Of a stretch of 64,000 nucleotides of DNA, positions 38,503 to 48,078 are shown one piece after another. The notes under the pieces were generated by a model. The model was not told where the DNA came from, made no database searches, and was given only the letters and a program-made list of their open reading frames with translations. The first letter of the stretch is position 1. Every line of letters starts with the position of its first letter. The position numbers and the translations under genes were made by a program. Source of the stretch: Bufo bufo (Eukaryota; Chordata; Amphibia; Anura; Bufonidae); contig NC_053392.1 in the NCBI RefSeq assembly GCF_905171765.1, forward strand, positions 410,430,299-410,494,298, in the 5' to 3' direction.

Positions 38503-40009
38503 TATATGTGAAATACTCGCAAACAGTAGTTTAGGCGCCAAAACCATTACACGAAAAGATGTTTGCGAATGTGCTAGTAGCGAATTTTCGCATACAATGC
38601 AATATATTGACATAGTGTTAAAATGAAATGAGTACTGAATGGTTTTTAAAATGTCATGTGAATTCTTGGCACGGTTGCTTGGAACATAACTTAGCTTCTG
38701 CGAAAAATCGTCTTTCGAATATGCGCGTAGATCGGATCGCACTGAAGCTTTAAGCATTAAGCATAGCAATGCTTTACTTTTCTTTACTTTGCAGAATTGA
38801 CGAATTTTTAGCATTATATTTGTAAATTACGAATATAGCACTATATTCGACAAATACGGATTGGGATTGCCATTATGCAATTATATGTAAGCGCATACTT
38901 AAGGATAAAATTTTTAATATCTTATACTTTAAATTTCTTACATTAATTAGGATGATTCTTCAATTTTAATCTATACGAAAAATTTTAAAAAATATATGCT
39001 TGTTTTGAGTCGGATAAGGCCTTTAAGTAATGCACTAATTATTAATCAAGATGTTGAAGGAACTTAGATAGTTAGAATTTACGATTATGGCGAATATAGT
39101 GCTATATTTGTAATTGTCGAATATAGCGCTATCTTCGACATATTCGATTAGCAACCCAACCACAGATGTCTGGTGCGATGCGATTAATGCGCTTATTTAA
39201 TTGTAATTATTCGCGTGAACAACAATGACGGGAAAAATAAAAATTGGGAGAAGTTTTTATTAATGGGAAAGACGGAATATATAATATGCGCAATCTTCAA
39301 ATTGCATTTGGCCTAAGCGATTATCTTTCTATAATTTTGGCTTCGTTAAAACAAATATTAGTTTCCTCTGAATATATTGTTATATATTCTAGATATTTGC
39401 GAATTCTCGAAGTGGCGATATTCGCGATTAATATTATCTTCCCCTACTCTTCTTCCCTCCTTATGAGGGGGATGGAGTGGGTGAATTAGGAGATCTTCTA
39501 GGGGTTAACAAGGGAAGATGGAGTTGAAAGTCAAACAACATATCATTTACAGGGATAAGTATAAATTTGTGTGAAAGGATTGTGTATCCAGACTAAAATA
39601 TGATATAGTGATCTTGACCAAAAGCTATAAAGATACAGCTTCTATTGGAGTGAACCTACTCAACATTTCAATTTATTTTATTTTTATACATCGATTCAGT
39701 GTTCTATGTGTTTTATGTTTTCTTACTTGTGAAAAGATTTTCACTACAGAACTTTTGAATTAACAATGTATGTGAACCGTATGTCTCACAATGCGTGATG
39801 AGTCAGGTTGGAAGACCATTGCTTAAATAAGATACAGGTTATATGTGTGACATGCGATGTAATACTTTACTGACCAGTGGTTCTGGTATGCCTCTTTCTC
39901 AAAAGTACTTAAATATTTATAATGTATTATTTATTTTGTTGATAATATATTAATAAAAAGAGAATTATTAAAAAAAAAATATTCGCTTTTAGAATATTTG
40001 CGCTCAACC
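38503..40009. other. Gene-free AT-rich region
   Basis: Continuation of the TATTCG/CGAATA repeat to about 39150, then about 850 bp of AT-rich sequence with no supported gene, ending in an A-run and gcgaatat-like words at 39968-40005. Short frames here have no recognisable domains. Confidence 0.5.
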
Positions 40010-40358
40010 CTACTGCTGAGATACCCCAGCTATACAGAGTGACAAACGCTATTTGAATACATAATTTCAACTGGTGTGATATAATATTTGCCCCCCAAAA
40101 AAACTGATTGAGGCAGGATTGTGATATACCTAGAATATACTTTTCGTATAGTGCATTTGTAATTTGCAGAAGTTGTGTGCGGTTCTGCTGAGATACCGCA
40201 GCTATACAAAGGGACAAATGCTATTTGAACAAATAATTTCAACTGGAAGGATATAACATTTGCCCCCGTAAAAAAACTGATTGAGGCAGGCGTGTGATAT
40301 ACTGTACCTAGAATATACTTTTCGTATAGTGCATTTGTAATTTGCAGAAGTTGTGTGC
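40010..40358. repeat. Left fragment of the 172-178-bp tandem array
   Basis: Two units with the phrases tgctgagatacc, caaa(c/t)gctatttgaa, aataatttcaactgg and aaaaaactgattgaggcagg. The anchor gttgtgtgcggtt lies at 40172 and 40350. The same units resume at 43022, 49931 and 52301, so this is the left piece of one interrupted array. Confidence 0.85.
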
Positions 40359-40359
40359 G

Positions 40360-42519
40360 GTTCCACCCAAGATCCAGGCGGTGACTGAGTGGCCTGCCCC
40401 GAAGAACGTAAAAGAGGTCCAGAGGTTTGTAGGTTTCGCAAACTTTTATCGGAAGTTCATCAGGAACTTTTCGAAAAGCATCGCCCCAATCACTCAACTA
40501 ACAAAAAAGACTGTCCCCTTCGTGTGGACTCCAGAGGCACAGGAGGCCTTTGCTAAACTGAAGTCCCTCTTCACCTCTGCCCCGATCCTGGCCCACCCAA
40601 ACCCTGAATTACCATTTACGGTCGAGGTGGACGCCTCCGACGCTGCGGTGGGCGCAATTCTGTCTCAACGTTCAGGAGAAAAGATGCTCCTACACCCTTG
40701 CGCTTTCTTCTCCCACCAGATGTCCCCCGCTGAACGGAATTACGACATCGGAAATAAGGAACTGCTGGCAATCAAGGACGCTTTCACTGAGTGAAGACAC
40801 TTGCTGGAAGGGGCCCACCATCCCATCTCTGTATACACCGACCACCGGAACCTAGAGTTTATCCACAGCGCCAAGAGACTCACCGCCAGACAAGCCAGGT
40901 GGAGTCTGTTTTTCTTCAGATTCAATTTTGTTATCTCCTATCGCCCTGGGTCGAAGAACGGCAAAGCCGATGCTCTCTCAAGGATGTTCTCTGAACCCTC
41001 TCAGATCAATGAGGCTCCGGCCGGTATCCTTCCCGACAGAAGCATCCTAGGAGCCACCTACTCAAGGGAACTCCTGGGTTCCCTCAAGGAAGGGTATGAG
41101 AATGATCACCTCCTCACCTACCCACCTAGAGATGTAAACCTTACTCTCAAGGGTGGCTACTGGTTGTACCGGGATCAGCAGTTGTACGTACCAGAATCTG
41201 CACGACTTGACGTACTTAAACTCAACCACGATTCCAAACCGGCCGGCCATCTGGGTATCAGAAGGACCCAGGAGCTCCTCTCCCGTTTCTTCTGGTGGCC
41301 AACTTACAGAAAAGATACCGAGAGGTTTGTCTCCTCGTGCATGACGTGCGCCCGCAACAAGACCCCCCGCTCCTCCCCCATGGGCTTGCTACGTCCGCTC
41401 CCGGTTCCCTCCTGCCCCTGGGGTTCAATCTCCATGGACTTTATTGTGGACCTTCCTCCCTCCAAGGGTATGAACACCGTCCTGGTCGTCGCCGACCGTC
41501 TCACCAAAATGGCCCACTTCATCCCCTGCAAGGGCCTACCCACCGCCGATCTCGTACTTCGAGAGGTTTTTAGGCTACATGGGGCCCCGGACGATGTGGT
41601 TTCGGATCGGGGAGTACAGTTCACTTCCAGGTTCTGGAGAAACTTCTGTCAAGCCCTTGGGATCAAGGTGAACCTGTCTTCTGCGTTCCACCCCCAATCC
41701 AATGGGCAGACCGAGAGAACGAATCAAATCCTCGAGCAGTATTTGCGCTGTTTCGTCACCCATCTGCAAGACGACTGGCTGGACCACCTCTCTACGGCCA
41801 GGTTCGCCTATAACAATGCGGAGCACAGTTCTACTCAATACAGCCCGTTCTATGCTAACACCGGCCTACACCCAACCTTCATCCCTCACTTGCCCATTTC
41901 CACCACAGTCCCAGCCGTGGTCGAACCTCTTGCAAGTCTACAACAGGCACAGGAAAATATTCGAGACAATCTACATCGAGCCCAGAGCCACTTCAAGCAG
42001 GCAGCGGATAAACGCTGCAAACCCGCTCCGGAATTCCAGGTAGGAGACAAGGTGTGGCTCTCCACCAGAAACCTAAGCACAAAGGTTCCCTCCTGGAAGT
42101 TGGGCCAAAAATACATGGGTCCTTTCTGGATCACGGCTCGAATCAAAGAAGTCGCCTTCCGACTCGACCTTCCCGACTCCATCCGAGTGCACCCGGTTTT
42201 CCACTGCTCTCTCCTGAAACCACATGTTGAGAACACCTTCCCAGGCCGCCACCCCCCTCCTCCTCCTCCGGTAAGAGTACAAGACCAGGAGGAATACACT
42301 GTGGCCAAGATCCTTGACTCCAGACTCCACCGTGGAAGGCTGCAATATCTAGTTGGCTGGAAGGGCTATTCCCCCGAGGATAACTCCTGGGAGCCGGAGG
42401 AAAATGTCTATGCCCCCAGATTGGTAAAAGCTTTCCACCCGAGACATCCCGATAAACCTTCATCTGCGGTGCCTGGAGGTCACCTTGGAGGAGGGGGGGG
42501 GAGTACTGTCAGGATTTGA
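40360..42519 (+). pseudogene. Ty3/Gypsy pol remnant: RT end, RNase H, integrase, chromodomain
   Basis: A single frame broken by one TGA at 40792-40794. Order: RT thumb/connection ([12 protein letters not shown], 40426 on), RNase H ([13 protein letters not shown], 40615; YTDHRNLEFI, 40834; GSKNGKADALSR, 40951), integrase zinc-binding H-H-C-C (NHDSKPAGHLG at 41224, CMTCARNK at 41338), integrase core with the DDE residues in MDFIVDLP (41434), VSDRGVQFTS (41599) and NGQTERTNQ (41701), the GPY/F-like tail (KYMGPFWI, 42109), and a chromodomain (EYTVAKILDSR to DNSWEPEENV, 42292-42411). Chromodomains direct chromovirus integration to marked chromatin. The frame after the stop is open for 572 codons, so the copy is not very old, but it lacks the RT catalytic core and cannot be autonomous. 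Confidence 0.92.
42486..42503 (+). other. Gypsy polypurine tract
   Basis: An almost pure G/A run (ggaggagggggggggag) directly before the 3' LTR, the expected primer site for plus-strand synthesis. It overlaps the last codons of pol. Confidence 0.75.
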
Positions 42520-42575
42520 ACCCGTGACTGGCCATGTCCCAGGCGGTAGCTCTAGCCACTAGGCTACCAACCCTT
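42512..42575 (-). promoter_or_regulatory. Antisense tRNA-like sequence with Pol III A and B boxes
   Basis: Read on the minus strand, 42566-42556 is TAGCCTAGTGG, fitting the A-box consensus TRGYNNARNNG. 42522-42512 is GGTTCAAATCC, fitting the B box GWTCRANNC. The order and spacing suit a type 2 Pol III promoter, and the T-arm can pair (gtca/tgac). The acceptor stem is not convincing, and the 3' side runs into the LTR edge. It is either a decayed tRNA-derived segment captured by the LTR or a chance likeness; it is not a functional tRNA gene. Confidence 0.5.
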
Positions 42576-42668
42576 CTGGACTTTTCCTTCTACTGAACTC
42601 TTTGATCTACCTTGTTCCAGCCTTGCCTTGTTAATCTCTGTGATTCCTTGCACCTGCTACATCCTCTT

Positions 42669-42674
42669 TATAAG
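42669..42674 (+). promoter_or_regulatory. TATA box in the Gypsy LTR
   Basis: TATAAG, 163 bp into the LTR, the only good TATA-like sequence there and a plausible U3 promoter. Confidence 0.45.
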
Positions 42675-42774
42675 CCCAGCCTCTTGCACCTGACCCCTGC
42701 TGGTTATTGTTCTTCTGAACTTGATCCTGCTGTATCTACCACTGTTCCTCTGTTGCTACTACTACCAACTCGAC

Positions 42775-42906
42775 TGCTGCCAACCTCAGAATCGTCCCTA
42801 ACTACTCTCTTGCCTGATCCTCTACTACCGTCTACCTATCTGCTGCCAACCTCGGAATCGTCCCTGACTACTCTCTTGCCTGATCCTCTACTACCGTCTA
42901 CCTGTC
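42775..42906 (+). repeat. 66-bp tandem duplication in the Gypsy LTR
   Basis: Two copies (42775-42840 and 42841-42906) beginning tgctgccaacctc and differing at a few bases. It lies downstream of the TATA box, so probably in the transcribed part of the LTR. Confidence 0.85.
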
Positions 42907-43021
42907 TGCTGTCGACCCAGACGCCTCCACCCCGCCTCTCTCCTTGCGGTCTCCCGCTACTGGACTCCACTCGATACACTGCCCGGTGCCCTCCCACGCA
43001 GGTGAGCTAGCACCCCTAACA

Positions 43022-43052
43022 CAAACGCTATTTGAACAAATAATTTCAACTA
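43022..43052. repeat. 31-bp fragment of the 172-bp array
   Basis: caaacgctatttgaacaaat and what follows match the array units at 40200 and 50626. The fragment separates the Gypsy LTR from the L1 element and shows both inserted into the same array. Confidence 0.8.
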
Positions 43053-43146
43053 GGGGGGGCGTGGCTTGCTCATGGCGGAGTAAGACATGCACTGCTGCAG
43101 CTCTCCCGCCACTCCGGGCTATAAGACCATCATTTACCCGACCAAA

Positions 43147-44059
43147 ATGGGCAGGAAAACGGCCAAAGGGCAAGCGGATCCCGATCAGCAAGGGGACGGA
43201 GCTGGCATACAGAAATTTTTCGGTTCCCAGCCGAATACAGTGGGACAGCATGGAGCTCCCAAGATGGCCGCCGTCACCTCCACGCCGCTTCCAGACCGCG
43301 GCTCCTGCTTGTTACCCTCTGAAACAGACTCCAGGAGTCCCTCTTCGTGTACCTCCGATATCGGATGGGACCTCCAAGCCCAGCTATGTGCTCTGCCTAC
43401 AAAGGAGGACTTAGAACATTCGGTGTCCCGACCCGAGCAGACCTACAAAACAGAGATGGAGGTACTAAAGGGGGAAATCATACACTTGGGACACTGGGTA
43501 GAGGCCTCTGAAAAGACACAGGAGGTAGTTTTTTAACACCTAGAAGACCATCAAAAGGGGCTCTCTGCACACTCTATGCAGATCTCCTAGTTATTGTCCC
43601 ACCTTGACAACATAGACAATCGTCACCGGAGAAACAACCTCCGGATAAGCGGAAACCATTATGCCTTCTGACCTGGAAGCCACTGTCTAGTCGCTATTTG
43701 GCTCTCTGTTGAAAGAGTCATCTACCACCCCCATCGAGCTAGACCGGGTACATAGGGCTTTGGGGCCTAAATCAGCGGACCCTAACAGACCGTGTGACAT
43801 TGTTTGCCGCATGCACTTCTATAAAGTTAAGGAGGACATTATGAAAGCCGCACGGCAGTCTGAGGGCTTATCTTTTGAAGGTACTCAAATTCAGATCCTG
43901 ACTGATTTATCTAAAAGAACCCTCCAACTTCGCAGAGCGGTGTGCCCCATCCTTGCCCTGCTGAAAGAAAAGGACATTATATATCAATGGGGTTTCCCGT
44001 TCCAACTACACGTCAGGAAAGATGGAAAGATGGCAAGATGGCGACGTTCTGGGACCTAG
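43147..44059 (+). pseudogene. L1 ORF1p-like nucleic-acid-binding protein, broken
   Basis: A first frame from ATG 43147 to TAA at 43534-43536 gives the N-terminal region and the start of the coiled coil. Sequence around 43600-43660 encodes a DNRHRRNNLRISG-like stretch, a hallmark of the ORF1p trimer/RRM boundary. A second frame (43709-44059) gives the RRM and C-terminal region (LDRVHRALGPK, CDIVCRMHFYKVKEDIMKAAR, FPFQLHVRKDGK). ORF1p is the RNA chaperone that coats L1 RNA. At least one stop and one frame change separate the parts, so no full protein can be made. Residual coding continues weakly past 44059. Confidence 0.8.
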
Positions 44060-44727
44060 AAGATCTCCCTAAGAGACATTCTCTTTACCCAAGGTCTCCC
44101 TTCCGGACTGGCCGTTGATGCCGTCTCCAGCACAGCTGCCAGACAGAGCACAGTGGACTCAAGTATCTCCGCGGTCAGCGAAATCTAGGAAGACGCCGTG
44201 AAGTCCTCTGTTTCTCAATTTTTATGGTTGTCACTTACTTGTCCACTTTCCAAGTGGTAACTTGCATTTAAACTGCTATTTCCTGGGTTTGTTTGTCCAG
44301 TTACTTACCTCCAGTTTACAGCTAGTCTTCTCTAGCTAATTTCCTCTTATTTTATATGTACCTTTGCGGGTGTTATATGCCGTTCTTGATTTTATTGGCT
44401 TCACCCTTGTTCTCATCAGCAGAGCGAAGACGACTGTTCTTCTAATAGATAGCTTATTACCAGTTCTTTCTACTATGTGAGTGGTGGTGGGGGGGGGGGG
44501 GTGCCTGCTCAGCTTGGGCTTCCATCTCTCCTACCTGTCTAGTTTCGGTGGCCGAGACACTCCAGAGATGTTAAATTCTCAGGTAGAACGCCACTTGTTG
44601 TTGGTTTCTGTTCCCATTGTGAGTCACTGTTTTGTCTTCCTAGTCACTTTTTGTCGTCCCTTTTGTACTTCTCCTCCCCTTCCCTTTCCTGATCAGTACT
44701 TACTAGAGTCGATAACCTCTGTTACAC

Positions 44728-45530
44728 ATGATGGCGTCTGTTAGAATTAGCTCCTATAATGTAAATGGTCTTAACGAGCCTGTCAAACGTAACCAAATCC
44801 TGTATAACCTGCACAAACAGAAAATCTCAATAGCTCTTTTGCAGGAGACCCACTTCAAAACCGGACAAGTGCCCTCCTGCAAAAACAGATATTACACGAC
44901 CTGGTCGCATTGTACACACCCAGAGTCTAAATCTCGGGGGGTGTCCATTGCCGTCCACAAGTAAATTCCATGTGAAATCATAGACACAGTATCAGACAAC
45001 TTCGGCTGCTTCCTTTTCATTAAGGTCTCCTTATCTTCCAAGCTTCTAATAATTGTTAATGTCTATTTCCCTAACACAGTGCATTCCCGATTCGCCTCTA
45101 AGATGTTTTCCGCCCTGGTCGACTTTGCTGATGGCCTGCCGATCGTCCTTGGCGGAGATATTAACTTCCCCTTAGAAGTGTCCTTGGATGCCTCCTCCGG
45201 AAGGTCCTCTATTTCTTCTGGGGTAGCCCGTAGTTTCAAGAGACACCTCCGAACCCTTAAGTTAGTAGATGTCTGGCGCATACTATTCCCCACTACCAAG
45301 GACTACACTTTTTATTCTGCCTCACACAATACTTACCACCGTATTGACTACCAAGGACTACACTTTTTATTCTGCCTCACACAATACTTACCACCGTATT
45401 GACTACATCTTCATTTCTCACTCTCTGCTTGACTCACGACCTGCCGCGGGCATTGAACCCGTCTTATTTTCAGATCACTCCCTGACCTGGATTGCATTAG
45501 TATTTCGCCATAGCGATGTGCACCTGCATA
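44728..45530 (+). pseudogene. L1 ORF2 endonuclease domain, truncated
   Basis: The apurinic/apyrimidinic endonuclease domain that nicks the target in LINE retrotransposition. Visible motifs: SSYNVNGLN (44746), LLQETHF (44836), GGDINF (45154), YHRIDYIFIS (45388-45417) and FSDHSLTW (45469). A stop at 44962-44964 follows GVSIAVHK. A 55-bp duplication at 45292 shifts the frame inside the FYSASHNTYHRIDY segment. The reverse transcriptase and Cys-rich domains are absent. Identity is secure, function excluded. Confidence 0.88.
45292..45401 (+). repeat. 55-bp tandem duplication within L1 ORF2
   Basis: 45292-45346 and 45347-45401 are identical or nearly so (starting actaccaaggactacac). Fifty-five is not a multiple of three, so the endonuclease frame is broken. 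High identity means the duplication is younger than the element. Confidence 0.93.
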
Positions 45531-45545
45531 CAGGGTTGTGCTGAC

Positions 45546-45600
45546 TGAATCACCCAAATGTTATACCACACTAGTAGAAATTATTTGTTGTTCAATTTCT
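45546..45600 (-). repeat. Inverted fragment of the 172-bp array
   Basis: On the minus strand, aaataatttctactagtgtg and the following tataacatttggg match the array phrase aaataatttcaactggtgtg...tataacatttgcc with a few changes. All other units in the window lie on the plus strand, so this is an inverted copy at the L1 / Penelope-like boundary. Confidence 0.65.
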
Positions 45601-46017
45601 TTTATTAGAAAGAGCCAAGAAATTATGCAATACAACCTCTTGTAAAGTTTGTTGTGTGTTTTTTGAGAAATGTGCTTTTAGACGCACATTTCTGAAAAAG
45701 CGTTCCAAGTCCAATTCCAGCTGAAAAGTGTCCAGATGGTATGAGGGGCAGAAGGATAATCCCTTCTGCAATAGTCCCAATTCAGCTGGACTTAACAGTT
45801 CTGATGAAATGTTGATTACTAGAGAGTGTGTGCTCTTATCTAAGGGTACTACCTGTGATCTGGTGACTCTGGTGGTGTTTGGATTCACTGCGGTTTCTCC
45901 GCCTCTGTTTCCTTGATTGGTGCCTCGGGGTCTCCGAAATCCGCGATTCGGTTGTCTTGCTTGCTCGTTGCTAGAAGTGGACATCTGGGAGTCTCGGGAT
46001 GATGATCTGTCTCTCAT
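45592..46017 (-). pseudogene. Penelope-like ORF, N-terminal fragment
   Basis: 141 codons. The segment THSLVINISSELLSPAELGL followed by QKGLSFCPSYHLDTFQLELD and LERFFRNVRLKAHF resembles the conserved N-terminal region of Penelope-like proteins, where a 'NLSS..L...E..LL.KGLSFCPT' motif precedes the reverse transcriptase. The first 50 residues are Arg/Asn/Ser-rich and low complexity. The frame ends before the polymerase domain, where the sequence turns into an inverted array fragment, so this is a truncated copy. Assignment rests on the motif alone. Confidence 0.65.
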
Positions 46018-46078
46018 GCGTTGCCTTCCTTCCGACCAGTTGTAAACGTTGTTATTAGAGTTGATGAAATTCTAATAA

Positions 46079-46720
46079 AAAACAGTACATATCAGTAGAT
46101 GAATCATGACATATATATCTGTTATTCGAATTTAAGGAAAATATCCACATTCATTTATGGAAAATTTCATCAAGATATCTGAAGACAGCTAGATCCTTGA
46201 AATGATTGTATCTGATAACACGCTATGTAAAACTATTTTCATGTTGTATTAAATCTCTAAAGGTCCAGGCCAGAAAGAGTAAAGCATATCTACAGTTACT
46301 AACTTTTTTTCTTACCTATGCCGCCAAAAGGTGAAGGGTATAGTCAAGATGATGAATGGAAAAAAGATGGAGCGCTCCGGCCGCCACACAGTACATCTGT
46401 AGCTGTGTCTCCGGTGTCACGGTGCCGCTTTTGATCTGTTCGCGGCACCGGAAGGACAGCCGTCTCTGCAACAGGAAGTGCTGCCGTCGTGCGTTCCAGG
46501 AGAGCGGAAGCGGGCGGTGGAACGCAAGATGGTTCCATCTGACAGGAAGTGCACTCCAAAGACCGGAAGTGACGCCGGAGGAGCGCACTGGATAGGAGCT
46601 GGTGTGGAAAAAACTAAAAACTATGAGAGAAGTATGAAATTTGTGAAAAAAGGATACCTCCTGCGGCAGGATCTTAATGGATCTATCTAGGATGCCTGTA
46701 GGGATAGTGAAAATATAAAA
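46079..46720 (-). repeat. Left inverted arm (Penelope pseudo-LTR)
   Basis: About 640 bp that is the reverse complement of 47105-47744 with scattered differences. Shared landmarks are the gatatatatgtcatgattcatc segment next to the N-terminal ORF and the ccctacaggcatcctagatag segment at the far end. The GC-rich middle (46370-46590) repeats words such as cggaagtg and gagcgcac. Confidence 0.85.
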
Positions 46721-46866
46721 ATTTGTGTTAGAGGAGAAATGACAGATGGATAGACTGTAATCATATGTAATACTGACAGGGTGATAATTATGTGGAAATA
46801 CCTGCTTTACATAGACATTAAATACTTTGCATAAGCATAGAATAATTCTTAGTAGTAACCGTCGGA

Positions 46867-47104
46867 TCACATAAATGCATAGAGTTCGTATTTACTGTTT
46901 AATCCTTTGGGAGACAGGGTTTGTAGAGTATGGATACAGAATGCCTCCCTGTATTTCAGCATCCTGGATCTGTCTCCTCCTCTTCTCGGGGGTAATACCT
47001 TTTCTATTATTTGAAATTTCAATTGTGAGATGTTATGATGGGCCTGGTCAAAATGATATGGAAGTGGTAGTAGCAAGTTCTGACGGCGAATTGTGGACTT
47101 GTGT
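46867..47104 (-). pseudogene. Penelope-like ORF, C-terminal end
   Basis: The minus-strand frame ends with a TGA at 46869-46867. It encodes LPYHFDQAHHN followed by LKYREAFCIHTLQTLSPKGL. This matches the typical Penelope-like C-terminus after the GIY-YIG endonuclease, in which an 'RE.FWI..L.TL.P.GLN' motif closes the protein. Only about 79 codons remain; the catalytic GIY-YIG residues lie upstream and are lost where the inverted arm begins. Confidence 0.7.
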
Positions 47105-47744
47105 TTTTTATATTTTCTTACCCTACAGGCATCCTAGATAGATCCATTAAGATCCTGCCGCAGGAGGTATCCTTTTTTCACAAATTTCATACTTCTCTCA
47201 TAGTTTTTAGTTTTTCCACACCAGCTCCTATCCAGTGCGCTCCTCCGGCGTCACTTCCGGTCTTTGGAGCGCACTTCCTGTCAGATGGAACGCATCTTGC
47301 GTTCCACCGCCCGCTTCCGCTCTCCTGGAATGCACGACGGCCGCACTTCCTGTTGCAGAGACGGCTGTCCTTCCGGTGCCGCGAACAGATCAAAAGCGGC
47401 ACCGTGACACCGGAGACACAGCTACAGATGTACTGTGTGGCGGCCGGAGCGCTCCATCTTTTTTCCATTCATCATCTTGACTATACCCTTCACCTTTTGG
47501 CGGCATAGGTAAGAAAAAAAGTTAGTAACTGTAGATATGCTTTACTCTTTCTGGCCTGGACCTTTAGAGATTTAATACAACATGAAAATAGTTTAAATAG
47601 CGTGTTATCAGATACAATCATTTCAAGGATCTAGCTGTCTCCAGATATCTTGATGAAATTTCCCATAAATGAATGTGGATATTTTCCTTAAATTCGAATA
47701 ACAGATATATATGTCATGATTCATCTACTGATATGTACTGTTTT
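47105..47744 (+). repeat. Right inverted arm (Penelope pseudo-LTR)
   Basis: Reverse complement of 46079-46720. The match ends at gatatgtactgtttta, after which the two copies diverge: the left one enters the ORF, the right one enters the tail with the ribozyme-like core. Frames within both arms mirror each other and are not genes. Confidence 0.85.
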
Positions 47745-47850
47745 ATATAATTTTGTACAGAAATAAGACGGCTAATTTTGCTATAATGAATGTATCAAAG
47801 ATGTAACATGTAAACTGTAAACCATGTATACATAGATTGACTGTTGTCAA

Positions 47851-47933
47851 AATTAATTTTTCTAGTGCCTGATGAAGGCCCAATAAGGCCGAAAACGTTT
47901 GCATTGATTGCCGTCTTTTTCCAAAAAAATTAA
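47851..47933 (+). ncRNA. Hammerhead-ribozyme-like motif in the Penelope tail
   Basis: The catalytic core CTGATGA lies at 47869-47875 and GAAA at 47891-47894. Stem II is ggcc (47877-47880) paired with ggcc (47887-47890) around caataa, with one extra A. Stem III is short, acg (47895-47897) with cgt (47912-47914), giving a cleavage context GTC at 47913-47915. Stem I can form from ttaattttt (47853-47861) with the A/T-rich 47923-47933 side. Hammerhead motifs with minimal stem III are known in Penelope-like pseudo-LTRs. Self-cleavage is inferred, not shown; the unpaired A and weak stem III lower confidence. Confidence 0.55.
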
Positions 47934-48078
47934 CTCACGGAAAAAGAAAAATACCGTCTTGCTGTGATTTTTGTATTACTATATTACGGGTGGGGACCCT
48001 ATCCACAGCACCTAAAGAGGCAGGTAGCCACAAAGTCTGGCAAATATACAACTGAAAATATGTCATATTCTAGGTTCT

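Larger units (their letters stand above)
36698..40005. mobile_element. Putative AT-rich DNA element rich in TATTCG words
   Basis: Left boundary aatattcgttttacgaatat (36698 on) and the reverse complement of the right boundary (around 39978-40003, aatattctaaaagcgaatat) match as imperfect inverted ends. Each is itself a small palindrome of AATATTC, six bases, CGAATAT. Between them, after removing the Tc1 insertion, lie about 1.75 kb without a believable ORF. This could be a non-autonomous DNA transposon, but the ends are short and the motif occurs internally (36725, 39085-39150), so the boundaries are uncertain. Confidence 0.35.
40359..43021 (+). mobile_element. 5'-truncated Ty3/Gypsy chromovirus
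   Basis: Pol from the end of reverse transcriptase to a chromodomain is followed by a polypurine tract and a 515-bp 3' LTR. The 5' LTR, gag, protease and most of RT are missing: the array unit breaks at gtgcggtt and Gypsy coding sequence begins at once. After the LTR the array resumes with caaacgctatttgaac. Loss of the 5' half by deletion or recombination is inferred, because LTR elements do not normally integrate truncated. Confidence 0.9.
42507..43021 (+). repeat. 3' LTR of the Gypsy element
   Basis: Starts TGTCAGG and ends CCTAACA (7-bp inverted ends, one mismatch), 515 bp. It contains a TATAAG box, a 66-bp duplication and, at its start, an antisense tRNA-like stretch. No 5' LTR is present for comparison. 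Confidence 0.75.
43053..45530 (+). mobile_element. L1-type LINE, 3'-truncated and degraded
   Basis: Starts with a G-rich ggggggcgtggcttg leader just before ORF1, carries ORF1 and the endonuclease part of ORF2, and stops before the reverse transcriptase. LINEs normally lose their 5' end, so loss of the 3' part points to later deletion or replacement by the adjoining inverted array piece and Penelope-like element. Confidence 0.85.
45592..47990. mobile_element. Penelope-like element, rearranged with inverted arms
   Basis: On the minus strand the order is: inverted arm (47744-47105), end of the protein with GIY-YIG-type endonuclease tail (47104-46867), a 3' untranslated stretch (46866-46721), a second arm (46720-46079) and the start of a new ORF (46017-45592). 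This is the partial-tandem, inverted-pseudo-LTR organisation known for Penelope-like retroelements. Beyond the right arm, on the plus strand, follows a tail with a hammerhead-like core. Reverse transcriptase is missing. Confidence 0.72.

Noticed and set aside
42512..42575. A true tRNA gene on the minus strand
   Set aside because: A and B boxes are good, but the acceptor stem does not form and the sequence is the edge of an LTR.
46316..46870. 184-aa frame in the Penelope-like left arm and its 135-aa mirror at 47101-47508
   Set aside because: The same sequence read in two inverted copies; low complexity and no known motif.
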